From Phycisphaerae bacterium (lineage in GTDB: Bacteria; Planctomycetota; Phycisphaerae; Sedimentisphaerales; SM23-30), in assembly GCA_021736565.1 (NCBI GenBank), contig JAIPFO010000030.1:1-16928 (forward strand): a stretch of DNA of 16,928 bases, given 5' to 3'. The notes beneath the pieces were generated by a model that made no database searches, was not told the DNA's origin, and worked only from the letters and a program-made list of their open reading frames with translations. Shown here one piece after another: positions 7,901-15,192 of this stretch. Position 1 is the first letter of the stretch. Each line of letters starts with the position of its first letter. A program made the position numbers and the translations under genes.

Positions 7901-7990
7901 TGACGCCAGCGTCATAAGTATTTTTGAAGCCCATTTTCCGCATTTTAAAGAGCGATCCGCCATTGGCGGATGACTTTTGACATGGGAATC
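7901..7990 (+). repeat. Family-1 repeat, copy d, with a hairpin in its right half
   Basis: The left half is nearly identical to copy b: TGACGCCAGCGTCATAAGTA, then TTTTTGAAGCCCATTTTCCG, then CATTTTAAAGAGCGAT. The right end GACTTTTGACATGGGAATC is also conserved. Between them, in place of the TTTAAAGACGAAAAGT segment, lies the palindrome ATCCGCCATTGGCGGAT. It occupies the gap between nadC and birA and points against their transcription. Confidence 0.8.
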
Positions 7991-8021
7991 AAGTTTAGAA
8001 ATCGCTGGTCGACATGATTAT

Positions 8022-8906
8022 TTATATATCCAGGCCAATATCGAGGTTTCGCACGGCATGGGTTAATGCGCCGATGGAGACGCGGTCGATGCCGGTTTCG
8101 GCAATGGGTCCCACTGTTTTTAGTGTAATATTGCCAGAGGCCTCGAGTAAGACTTTTTCACGGGAGGAACGGGAATTTCTGATCGCCACGGCCTTTTTGA
8201 GCTGCTCGGGCGTCATATTATCCAGCAATATCATGTTAATGCCGTCAACAGTTAAGGCCGCTTTTAACTGTTCAAGATCGTCCACTTCGACCTGCACAAA
8301 GTCGGGCTTTCGTTTGGCCTGCTGGATCCGTCCGACGGCCTTAGCGAGACCTGAACTTAAATCCTCCGCTTTCAGCGAAGCCAGATGGTTGTCCTTGATA
8401 AGCACCGCGTCCCAGAGGCCATAACGATGGTTGGTCCCACCGCCACATCGAACGGCATATTTTTCCAACTCGCGCCATCCGGGTGTTGTTTTTCGGGTAT
8501 CACATACCTGGCAGCGGGTATTTCTGACTTTGTACACATAATGGGAGGTCATCGTGGCAATGGCACTGAGCCGTTGGAGGAAATTAAGGACCACCCGTTC
8601 GGCGGCCAGGATGGCACGCATCGGGCCAAAGAGTATGGCAACGGTCGTGCCGGCCTCCACCAGGGTGCCATCCGGGTGAATGACTTCTATTTGCAGATGT
8701 TCACTATAGACAGCCAGCACCTGCTGGACGACGGGCATGCCACAGACCAATCCTTCTTTACGAAAGATCAGTTCACCCTGCCCCGTGCGGCCCTCACCGA
8801 TGGTTGCCTCGGAAGTTAGATCACATCCGGCATAGTCCTCGTCGTAAGCGAGTTGAATTAATGGTACATATTTTTTTGGGTCTGGGTATTGCATAAGAAT
8901 TAGCAT
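8022..8906 (-). CDS. nadC: Nicotinate-nucleotide pyrophosphorylase (quinolinate phosphoribosyltransferase)
   Basis: This 294-residue protein converts quinolinate and PRPP to nicotinate mononucleotide, CO2 and pyrophosphate, the third step of de novo NAD synthesis. Hallmarks are the N-terminal DLTSEATIGEGRTGQGEL, the core helix AERVVLNFLQRLSAIAT, the active-site run DTRKTTPGWRELEKYAVRCG (136-155) followed by GGTNHRYGLWDAVLIKDNH, and the barrel strands VQVEVDDLEQL, MILLDNMTPEQL and LLEASGNITL. Length is normal for the family. ATG 8906 has GGA six bases upstream; ATG 8894 is an alternative. It follows uvrB by 55 bases on the same strand, so co-transcription is likely. NadA and NadB are not in the window. 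Confidence 0.96.
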   Translation of the reverse strand: MLILMQYPDPKKYVPLIQLAYDEDYAGCDLTSEATIGEGRTGQGELIFRKEGLVCGMPVVQQVLAVYSEHLQIEVIHPDGTLVEAGTTVAILFGPMRAILAAERVVLNFLQRLSAIATMTSHYVYKVRNTRCQVCDTRKTTPGWRELEKYAVRCGGGTNHRYGLWDAVLIKDNHLASLKAEDLSSGLAKAVGRIQQAKRKPDFVQVEVDDLEQLKAALTVDGINMILLDNMTPEQLKKAVAIRNSRSSREKVLLEASGNITLKTVGPIAETGIDRVSIGALTHAVRNLDIGLDI

Positions 8907-8961
8907 CGGGTTCCAAAGGGTTACGTGTTAAAATACAAACAATGGCCGCGATTAAGGCCCA

Positions 8962-10965
8962 TTACGGTTTAATTGTTGGGGCGTCTTTGAGTTCTTGTAT
9001 CTGGTCGCGAAGCTTGGCGGCTTTTTCAAATTCGAGGGCTTCGGCGGCGGCGAGCATATCCTTTTCAAGGGTGGCCATGAGTTCTTCCCGGTCATATTCT
9101 TTTCCGTCGCGGGTGAGAACTTCCTGGGCGAGTCGCCTGGCGTTCAGTTCGGTTTGGAAGCTTTTCCGAATGGCTTTTTTTATCGTGGCGGGGGTAATGT
9201 CATGTTTCTCATTATAGGCCTGCTGCACCTTCCGACGTCGGGCGGTTTCGTCCATGGCCCGCTGCATGGACGGGGTCATCTTATCGGCGTAGAGGATGAC
9301 CAGGGCATTTACGTTCCTGGCGGTTCGGCCAATGGTCTGGACCAGGGAGGTTTCACTTCGGAGGAACCCTTCCTTGTCAGCGTCCAGGATGGCGACCAGC
9401 GACACTTCAGGCAGGTCGAGTCCTTCGCGCAACAGATTGACCCCGACAAGGGCGTCAAATTCGCCTTCTCGTAATCGGCGCAATATATCGACGCGGTCGA
9501 GGGTATTGATCTCGCTATGGAGATATTCGGAGCGAATGCCGTTTTCTTTGAAATAGTTGCTCAAATCTTCGGCCAGTCGTTTGGTCAAGACCGTCGCGAG
9601 GGTGCGTTCTTTGTTCGCCACGCGTTTTTTGATCTCTTCCATGAGATGGGGCACCTGCCCTTGAGCGGGCTCGACTTGGATTTGGGGGTCGAGCAGGCCG
9701 GTCGGTCGAATGACCTGCTGGACAATTTCGCCCTGGCAATTCTCCAGTTCGTAGGGGCCGGGCGTGGCGGAAACGAAAATCATTCGATCCCACAATTTTT
9801 CAAATTCTTCAAAACGCAACGGCCGGTTATCCATGGCACTTGGCAGGCGAAAGCCATGATCAACCAATACGGTCTTTCGACTGCGGTCACCGGCGTACAT
9901 GGCTTTTAACTGCGGCAGCGTCACATGTGATTCGTCGATAAAGATGAGAAAGTCATCGGGGAAATAATCGATCAACGTGAACGGTCGGGCCCCGGCGGGC
10001 TGGCCGGAGAGATGGCGGGCATAATTCTCAATGCCACTGCAATAGCCTACCTCTTTTATCATTTCCATGTCATAACGTGTTCGTGCGTTAAGGCGTTGGG
10101 CTTCGAGCAATTTCCCTTCACCTCGTAATTCAAATAAACGCTTATCCAATTCCGAGGATATGCACGCCACGGCGGCTTCGATACGCTCTTCGGGCATGAC
10201 ATAATGCTGAGCAGGATAAATAAATGTCTGATTTTCCCGGGCGAGTATTTCGCCGCTGACAGGGTTGATCAGACTGATCCGTTCAATCTCGTCGCCGAAC
10301 ATTTCAACCCGAACGGCAAATTCTTCATACGCCGGCCAGATTTCGACGACATCGCCCCGCACCCGAAACTTACCCCGTTCAAAAGCAATATCATTACGGT
10401 CGTAGCGGATATCGGTCAGGGCCAATAGCATATCATCACGATCGACCTGAAGCCCCACTCGCAGGGGCACCATCGATTTTTTATAATCTTCTGGCGAGCC
10501 TAACCCGAAAATACATGAGACCGAGGCGATAACGATCGTATCGGTACGGGACATCAGCGAGGTGGTGGTACTGAGCCTCAGGCGGTCGAGATCGTCGTTG
10601 CGTGAGGCGTCTTTTTCGATATAAATATCGCGTTGAGGGATATAGGCCTCGGGCTGATAATAATCATAATAACTGACAAAATATTCGACCGCATTTTTAG
10701 GGAAGAGTTCTTTAAATTCTTCGTACAACTGCGCGGCGAGGGTTTTATTATGACTGATGACCAGGGCCGGGCGTTGATACTTTTCGATCAGATGGGCCAT
10801 GGTAAAGGTTTTACCCGACCCGGTGACGCCCATTAGTGTCTGGAACCGGGTCCCGGCAACCAACCCCCTGTACAGTTGTTCAATCGCCTCGGGCTGATCG
10901 CCGGCGGGCGCGAAATCACTGACGACTTCAAAAGGACGATTCACGTTTTCAATACTATCTTCCAT
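8962..10965 (-). CDS. uvrB: Excinuclease ABC subunit B
   Basis: This 667-residue helicase-like core of nucleotide excision repair receives damaged DNA from UvrA, verifies the lesion and recruits UvrC for incision. The Walker A motif GVTGSGKT spans 46-53, the damage-gripping beta-hairpin has YDYYQPEAYIPQRD, the helicase motif II is IDESHVT, and the helicase C-terminal half has REGLDLPEVSLVAILDADKE and QTIGRTARN. A C-terminal UVR domain (LEKDMLAAAEALEFEKAAKL) would contact UvrC. Length and domain order match the family (673 residues in E. coli), and nothing is missing. It starts 17 bases after the SH3-protein stop codon, indicating one transcript. The ATG has no strong ribosome site, which fits translational coupling. 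Confidence 0.98.
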   Translation of the reverse strand: MEDSIENVNRPFEVVSDFAPAGDQPEAIEQLYRGLVAGTRFQTLMGVTGSGKTFTMAHLIEKYQRPALVISHNKTLAAQLYEEFKELFPKNAVEYFVSYYDYYQPEAYIPQRDIYIEKDASRNDDLDRLRLSTTTSLMSRTDTIVIASVSCIFGLGSPEDYKKSMVPLRVGLQVDRDDMLLALTDIRYDRNDIAFERGKFRVRGDVVEIWPAYEEFAVRVEMFGDEIERISLINPVSGEILARENQTFIYPAQHYVMPEERIEAAVACISSELDKRLFELRGEGKLLEAQRLNARTRYDMEMIKEVGYCSGIENYARHLSGQPAGARPFTLIDYFPDDFLIFIDESHVTLPQLKAMYAGDRSRKTVLVDHGFRLPSAMDNRPLRFEEFEKLWDRMIFVSATPGPYELENCQGEIVQQVIRPTGLLDPQIQVEPAQGQVPHLMEEIKKRVANKERTLATVLTKRLAEDLSNYFKENGIRSEYLHSEINTLDRVDILRRLREGEFDALVGVNLLREGLDLPEVSLVAILDADKEGFLRSETSLVQTIGRTARNVNALVILYADKMTPSMQRAMDETARRRKVQQAYNEKHDITPATIKKAIRKSFQTELNARRLAQEVLTRDGKEYDREELMATLEKDMLAAAEALEFEKAAKLRDQIQELKDAPTIKP

Positions 10966-10982
10966 TTCAGGTACTGAGAAGC

Positions 10983-12443
10983 CTATTGACTCTTGGCGTC
11001 AGACTCTTTTGGGGCGATATCATCCTTTTCCACGCCGGAGGTACTCTCCATCATAACACGGGTCACATAGAAGAGATTGATCTTACTGAAAGAATCAAAA
11101 CGCGTTGCCCCGAACAGTTTGACGGTCTTACCGACATAAAGCCCCAGGTCCAGTCCGGGAATTTCAGATATCGCATAACATGAAATATTATCCCTTTGAT
11201 CCAATACCAGGTATCGCCGGTTCTGATTGGTGGCGGTAAAGACCGATGAAGGGGCCAGTCGCCCTGTTACAACGGTCGCATTGGCGGATTGCCCCGAGGG
11301 ATTGCCCTCGGCCATGTGGGACATTGCTTTTTGATTTATCTCTAAGAGTTTATCCATCAGTTTTTTATCATCTTCTTTGCTCTTGATCAGTGCGGACTGG
11401 GCCAGCTGCGCCCGGGCAATACCGTCTGCAAGTCCCTGGATGGCGGCTTTGACCGCCGGGCTTTTAGCCTCTTTGGCGAGTTTTTCGACCTGATCGACCA
11501 TCGGAGCGAGGTTCCGCTGGACCAGCGGTTTGCTCTGTTCCAGTTCAAACATCTGTGCGAGTTTGATATATTTCTGATTCAGATCACTGGTCGCGACAGG
11601 ATCGGCCATGCCCAGGGCATTTTTGACGGCATCGGCCCGCAACTGGGTCAGCTGGGCGTCGGTAGCAGGGCCGACCTTTTTAAGATAATCCAATGCGATC
11701 CAGAAATGACTGCCCGTTGGCGGAATAATTTTATAAAAGTCACCCGACTGGCCAATAATTTTCACGGTGGCGGGGGCACTGAGGTATGATAGATGCTCGG
11801 TATTTTGAGGTTTCACCCGAATACTCCCGGAACGCACCCGAACGTTAACACCGGTCAATAAACCCGTTACAACTTCCCGGCCGAGCAGGCTACTGGGCAT
11901 TGCCGCCACGACGGGTTGGGGAGTGGCGGCGGTGGCAGTATCAGCGATGGGAGTCGTATCGAGATCACTTTCTGGAGCGACTGCCTGTTCAGGCGCTGGG
12001 GTTACGGTCTTTGGGACACCTTGCAATTTGACATACTTTTTAGAGATATAGCAAAAACAACCGGCGGTCGGTTCGATCTTTGCCCAATCGGTGTCGCCAT
12101 ATCGGACATCGCGAACGACAACTTTGTGCCCTTTGGAAAGTTTACATACTGGATGATAAGGGTTACCGGGATTGGACCGCACATAGACAGAATCAGCCTG
12201 TATTGTTGCAATATAGGGTTCAAAAGCCCCTTCCACCGGGGCACTTCTGAACATATTGGCCGCATCGGCAGGTTCCCCGGTCTCTCCGGCTGTGGTATTC
12301 TGGGCCGTGGCGACGGTCCCTGAGAGAGCCAGCGATAACATGACCAGTGTCAGAAACGCATAATTCCTGACCCGGGCGACATTAAAAGTCGATTTGATAT
12401 TGAAAAATCGGTATTTTACATGGATATCATAATTATCATTCAT
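10983..12443 (-). CDS. Exported SH3-domain protein, first gene of the uvrB cluster
   Basis: This 486-residue protein is predicted to be exported. A long basic n-region of about 26 residues precedes the hydrophobic core YAFLTLVMLSLALSG and an ATAQ cleavage site. Two bacterial SH3-like domains follow: about 78-140 (DSVYVRSNPGNPYHPVCKL to CYISKKYVKL, with Cys100, Cys129 and Cys131) and about 199-257 (VNVRVRSGSIRV to FWIALDYLKKVG), joined by a Pro/Ala/Thr-rich linker. Then come a helical, probably coiled-coil, stretch (about 265-390) and a C-terminal beta-rich module (VVTGRLAPSSVF, LYVGKTVKLFGATRFDS). The family suggests peptidoglycan or envelope binding, but the substrate is unknown. ATG 12443 was chosen because GGAGAG lies upstream; an earlier frame opening at 12494 begins inside a repeat. 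Part of the n-region is itself encoded by repeat-like sequence. Confidence 0.82.
   Translation of the reverse strand: MNDNYDIHVKYRFFNIKSTFNVARVRNYAFLTLVMLSLALSGTVATAQNTTAGETGEPADAANMFRSAPVEGAFEPYIATIQADSVYVRSNPGNPYHPVCKLSKGHKVVVRDVRYGDTDWAKIEPTAGCFCYISKKYVKLQGVPKTVTPAPEQAVAPESDLDTTPIADTATAATPQPVVAAMPSSLLGREVVTGLLTGVNVRVRSGSIRVKPQNTEHLSYLSAPATVKIIGQSGDFYKIIPPTGSHFWIALDYLKKVGPATDAQLTQLRADAVKNALGMADPVATSDLNQKYIKLAQMFELEQSKPLVQRNLAPMVDQVEKLAKEAKSPAVKAAIQGLADGIARAQLAQSALIKSKEDDKKLMDKLLEINQKAMSHMAEGNPSGQSANATVVTGRLAPSSVFTATNQNRRYLVLDQRDNISCYAISEIPGLDLGLYVGKTVKLFGATRFDSFSKINLFYVTRVMMESTSGVEKDDIAPKESDAKSQ
12377..12412 (-). repeat. Half family-1 repeat inside the SH3-protein gene
   Basis: On the - strand this reads CCGATTTTTCAATATCAAAT then CGACTTTTAATGTC. 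It closely matches the right arm of copy e about 105 bases away (CCGATTTTAATATGAAAATC then GACTTTTGACGC). It encodes the segment RFFNIKSTFNVA of the long signal-peptide n-region, so repeat sequence is read as protein here if the ATG at 12443 is the start. Confidence 0.6.
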
Positions 12444-12479
12444 CTTAAAACTCTCCGAAATAGTGGCATATCGTAAAAA

Positions 12480-12560
12480 TGACTCCCGCGTCAAAAGTCG
12501 ATTTTCATATTAAAATCGGGCTTAAAGATGCGGAAAACAAGCTCCAAAAATATTGATGAC
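12480..12560 (-). repeat. Family-1 repeat, reverse copy e, upstream of the SH3 gene
   Basis: Read on the - strand it runs AATATTTTTGGAGCTTG, TTTTCCGCATCTTTAAG, CCCGATTTTAATATG, AAAATCGACTTTTGACGCGG, in the same order as copy b. It has an internal stem, CGATTTT/AAAATCG. The right end lies 37 bases before the SH3-protein start codon, almost the same spacing as copy b to the pseudopilin. Confidence 0.78.
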
Positions 12561-12563
12561 ACT

Positions 12564-12653
12564 GGGGTCAAAAATATGTATATCAGCAATGCTAATGGGG
12601 CTTTTAAACAGGGATAAAGGCCCTGGGCAAAACTTTTGACGCTAGCATCAACT
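12564..12653 (+). repeat. Family-1 repeat, diverged copy f
   Basis: The left end is GGGTCAAAAATATG and the right end is AAAACTTTTGACGCTAGCAT, with about 90 bases overall as in the intact copies. The middle is poorly conserved, so even the orientation is open. The ends and the length are the evidence. Confidence 0.45.
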
Positions 12654-12741
12654 AAAAGTAACCCTCACGCTATCAGATAGACCCCAATGTGTCAATGCTA
12701 AAGATGATGAAATGCGGAGATTTTGCAACGATTTTACAAAT

Positions 12742-12832
12742 GCCGCCCGCATCCTAAGTATTTCTGGGGTTTGGTTCCCTCATCGATAAGGCTGATTTGA
12801 CCGGTGAGAGTCGCCTTTTGACCCGGGAATCC
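12742..12832 (+). repeat. Family-1 repeat, diverged copy g
   Basis: The left end GCCCGCATCCTAAGTATTTC aligns with GCCAGCGTCAAAAGTATTTT of copy b. The right end GCCTTTTGACCCGGGAATC aligns with TACTTTTGACATAGGAATC. Length is equal to copy b, with a GC-richer middle. It lies about 30 bases upstream of the rhomboid promoter. Confidence 0.65.
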
Positions 12833-12863
12833 CCCCTGGAGCTATTTTTTTACAACAGAAGAG

Positions 12864-12891
12864 TTGCACCCTTGAGGATATTTGCTATAAT
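12864..12891 (+). promoter_or_regulatory. Sigma-70-like promoter for the rhomboid gene
   Basis: TTGCAC (12864-12869) and TATAAT (12886-12891) are separated by 16 bases, close to the consensus. This predicts a leader of about 150 bases before the ATG at 13048. No riboswitch or attenuator was recognised in that leader. Confidence 0.6.
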
Positions 12892-13047
12892 CACCTAATA
12901 ATAAAGCAGTTACGATCATTTTACAGCCAGTTATAAGTTGCAAAAGCTCATTGCCGGGTGTAATTGGTCACGATTATCAACAACTCGCCAGGACGCCAAG
13001 GCCGACCTGCCTGGCTCCCCAACATACCGGGTTAGGAATGATTTTAT

Positions 13048-14217
13048 ATGTTTATCCCCATTGGTACTGACAATCCACTTCGCCAGAAACCCACAGTGAA
13101 CTACATCCTGATCGCCCTGAATTTCATTATATTCCTTTATACCTTCGGGCCCAACCCGGAGCAAGGAACCGTTCTTCGGGACGGGATGGAGCGATTTGAA
13201 CTGCATCCCGGGTCCCCTCAACTGTTCCAGTTTATCACCTATGCCTTCTTACACGCCAGTTGGATGCACATCATCGGCAATATGCTGTTCTTGTATATTT
13301 TTGGCAATAGTGTCAACGACAAACTGGGGCATATCGGCTATGCCCTGCTCTACCTGGGGGGCGCGGTTTTTAGTGGGATGGGCCATGCCCTGGCCTCCCA
13401 GAGCCCTGTTTTGGGGGCCTCGGGGGCGGTTGCGGCGATCACGGGGGCCTATATGGTCCTGTTTCCCAAGACCTACATCCACGTGCTCTATGTCATCTTT
13501 TTCATCGGCACTATCGAAGTGCCCGCCATTTACTTCATCCTGCTCAAGCTGATCATCTGGGACAATGTTGTTCCGCATTCATTTGGGGCGGGTTCAAACA
13601 TCGCCTACAGTGCTCACCTGGCGGGCTATTTCTTTGGGGTCGCCATCCCGATGGGGATGCTGGCATTCAAACTGCTGCCCCACAGTCATTATGACCTCTG
13701 GGCACTGGTACAACGGTGGCGGCGACGTGCGGAATACAATTCCATGGTTAACAAGGGGTATGACCCTTTCGGCAACAGCAAGGTCAAAAAACAGGTAAAG
13801 TCCCGAGTTACTAACATTCAAGAAGAATCTCCCGAATCGGCTGAAATTCAACGGATTCGCGAAAAGATTTCGGATGCCATTTACCAGGCAGACCTTGGTC
13901 GTGCCACGGACTATTACCTGGAGATGCTGGCCCTTGATAATAATCAGATCCTCCCCCAACAAAACCAGCTCGACATTGCCAATAAACTGATGCAAACGGC
14001 CCAGTACGAACACGCCGCCAAGGCCTATGAAGACTTTCTGCAACACTATACCCGCTACCCGTTCACCGAACAGGTTGATTTGATGCTGGGCCTCATTTAT
14101 GCCCGCTACCTCCATCAGAACGACAAAGCGGTCGTCTGCCTGGAAAAGGCCCTCAATAAACTCAACGATCCCGGGCAGAAACAAATGTGCCAGGACGAGC
14201 TGGACAGGATCAAGTAA
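13048..14217 (+). CDS. Rhomboid intramembrane serine protease with TPR-like tail
   Basis: This 389-residue protein is an inner-membrane rhomboid, a serine protease that cuts substrates within or near the membrane. The catalytic serine is Ser125 in VLGASGAVAAI and the partner histidine is His190 in YSAHLAGYFFG. The oxyanion motif HASWMHIIGNMLFLYIFG gives His74 and Asn78. Six or so hydrophobic helices fill residues 17-210. A basic linker (RWRRRAEYN) leads to a soluble tail (about 255-389) of TPR-like helical pairs (ATDYYLEMLALDN, YEHAAKAYEDFLQHY, AVVCLEKALNKL), which may dock substrates or partners on the cytoplasmic side. ATG 13048 has AGGA ten bases upstream. It diverges from the SH3-uvrB-nadC-birA cluster. 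The substrate is unknown. Confidence 0.93.
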   Translation: MFIPIGTDNPLRQKPTVNYILIALNFIIFLYTFGPNPEQGTVLRDGMERFELHPGSPQLFQFITYAFLHASWMHIIGNMLFLYIFGNSVNDKLGHIGYALLYLGGAVFSGMGHALASQSPVLGASGAVAAITGAYMVLFPKTYIHVLYVIFFIGTIEVPAIYFILLKLIIWDNVVPHSFGAGSNIAYSAHLAGYFFGVAIPMGMLAFKLLPHSHYDLWALVQRWRRRAEYNSMVNKGYDPFGNSKVKKQVKSRVTNIQEESPESAEIQRIREKISDAIYQADLGRATDYYLEMLALDNNQILPQQNQLDIANKLMQTAQYEHAAKAYEDFLQHYTRYPFTEQVDLMLGLIYARYLHQNDKAVVCLEKALNKLNDPGQKQMCQDELDRIK

Positions 14218-14218
14218 A

Positions 14219-14253
14219 AATTGACGCCGGCGGCCTAACCCGGCACGTGCCGG
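14219..14253 (+). repeat. Truncated family-1 left end joined to a GC palindrome
   Basis: ATTGACGCCGGCGG, just after the rhomboid stop codon, resembles the family-1 left end TTGACGCCAGCGTC. It is followed by the perfect 14-base palindrome CCGGCACGTGCCGG (14240-14253). The palindrome could act in termination for the rhomboid gene, but no T-run follows it. Confidence 0.4.
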
Positions 14254-14340
14254 AACCCGATCAGTGGATTGCAGTCGCCAGGCAAACTACAGAGAAATTC
14301 CTGACCATTTTGCGCGAGATTTTACTTGTAAGAGACTAAA

Positions 14341-14370
14341 ATGCGGTTTTCGTAGTCATACGCATACTGA
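14341..14370 (-). pseudogene. 30-base relic of a YD-repeat (Rhs) gene
   Basis: These 30 bases are identical to 16644-16673 within the YD-repeat gene at the right end. On the - strand they encode QYAYDYENRI, the core of a YD repeat. The match stops sharply on both sides and no coding context remains, so this is a displaced or leftover fragment. Confidence 0.75.
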
Positions 14371-14377
14371 GGCCCTG

Positions 14378-14426
14378 AAAAGGGGACTGGCTGCTTTTGT
14401 ACCCAAAAGATGCCTGTCCCCTTTTT
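14378..14426. terminator. Nested hairpin with GGGGAC/GTCCCC stem
   Basis: AAAAGGGGAC pairs with GTCCCCTTTT. Inside, GGC pairs with GCC, and an inner stem CTTTTG/CAAAAG closes a four-base loop. A T-run on the + side and an A-run on the other make it a plausible terminator in both directions between the convergent rhomboid gene and the small - strand gene. It also resembles REP-like palindromes with GGGGAC cores found in many genomes. Confidence 0.6.
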
Positions 14427-14447
14427 CTCCTACTGCCCGGAAGCCAT

Positions 14448-14489
14448 ATTACCTATCTTTAAAAAACAATCCTAAAGGTCGTTTCATTC
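14448..14489 (+). repeat. ATTACCTAT...GGTCGTTTCATT repeat, copy 1
   Basis: It shares ATTACCTAT at the left and AAGGGTCGTTTCATT-like sequence at the right with 15484-15525. It overlaps the stop codon of the small - strand gene, so the end of that gene is formed by repeat sequence. Confidence 0.5.
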
Positions 14490-14969
14490 TCTCTGTTTAC
14501 TTGCCTTAACCATTGATTGATACCAAGCATATGAAATCTCTCTATATCTATCTTTTAACTGCTTTCTATAAGGTCCATCTATTAGCACAACTTTCTCTAA
14601 GGTAAACTTATCAAATAGTTGTCTATCGACCTGTTTGATATTTTTTAGACTAGCCCCATATCGCAGTTTAAATGAATCAAAGCCATATAGAAAATGTTTG
14701 CTATCAGTATCATTAGGATCTTTCAAAAAGAAATATTCAATTTCTGAATCACTTACTATTTTATTTAGACCAGAATATTTTTCCAAGTCGGATTCACTTG
14801 CAGGGAAACAACCCGAATATTTCTCGATGTGATCTTTTACATAAAAACCAATATTTATCAATTGTGCACATGTTATAGAAATTCTCACCTGCCTTATGAA
14901 GTAGGATACAGAAACAATGATTCCTATCACTAATGCCGCTGTGATTGCTATAGATTTTTTTTTGATCAT
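14484..14969 (-). CDS. Small AT-rich single-pass membrane protein, unknown function
   Basis: This 161-residue protein was not recognised. It has a basic N-terminus (MIKKK), one membrane helix (about 7-24), then a soluble domain with two cysteines (Cys34, Cys54) and a helix running into IEKYSGCFPASESDLEKYSG. The pattern of one helix followed by a stretch ending in a Tyr/Pro segment recalls pseudopilins, but there is no prepilin cleavage motif and the similarity is weak. ATG 14969 is preferred to 15026, which overlaps the putative -10 box. The gene is clearly more AT-rich than its neighbours and sits among repeats and a Rhs relic, which suggests acquisition by transfer. The sequence upstream carries a promoter with an inverted repeat. 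Confidence 0.65.
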   Translation of the reverse strand: MIKKKSIAITAALVIGIIVSVSYFIRQVRISITCAQLINIGFYVKDHIEKYSGCFPASESDLEKYSGLNKIVSDSEIEYFFLKDPNDTDSKHFLYGFDSFKLRYGASLKNIKQVDRQLFDKFTLEKVVLIDGPYRKQLKDRYREISYAWYQSMVKASKQRE

Positions 14970-15024
14970 ATACTTTCTCTTACGTAACTGGCTTGCACTG
15001 AGACACAAGAATACGGATAATCTC

Positions 15025-15060
15025 ATTATAGGTGTATTAAAGGTACGTGGGACCTTTAAT
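15025..15060 (-). promoter_or_regulatory. Promoter with 9-base inverted-repeat operator candidate
   Basis: On the - strand TATAAT (15030-15025) lies about 55 bases before the ATG at 14969. Immediately upstream, where the -35 box would be, ATTAAAGGT (15036-15044) and ACCTTTAAT (15052-15060) form a perfect inverted repeat with a seven-base spacer. There is no good -35 hexamer, which would fit a promoter needing an activator or one blocked by a repressor bound to the inverted repeat. Confidence 0.45.
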
Positions 15061-15064
15061 TAGC

Positions 15065-15106
15065 TCGTTTTTTTACTCGTCAATATTGACTTTTGACGCA
15101 ACCATC
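15065..15106 (+). repeat. Family-1 short form, copy s3
   Basis: The copy reads CGTTTTTTTACTCGTCAATA then TTGACTTTTGACGCAACCAT. It contains the palindrome GTCAATATTGAC and aligns along its whole length with the copy near 1260. Confidence 0.65.
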
Positions 15107-15192
15107 TAACGACTGAAGGCATTATCCGGGGTCGAGGGCCGAGGGTCAAGCGAAATACTTGAAATATTGTTATTTTTTTATCGTGAGTATCA

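Noticed and set aside
12444..12494. Upstream start for the SH3 protein at 12494
   Set aside because: It begins inside repeat copy e; the ATG at 12443 has GGAGAG at proper distance.
12898..13047. Riboswitch in the 150-base rhomboid leader
   Set aside because: No known riboswitch core or clear terminator/antiterminator pair was recognised.
14264..14509. An 81-codon + strand frame between the rhomboid and the small - strand gene
   Set aside because: It runs antisense through the Rhs relic and the nested hairpin, with no protein features.
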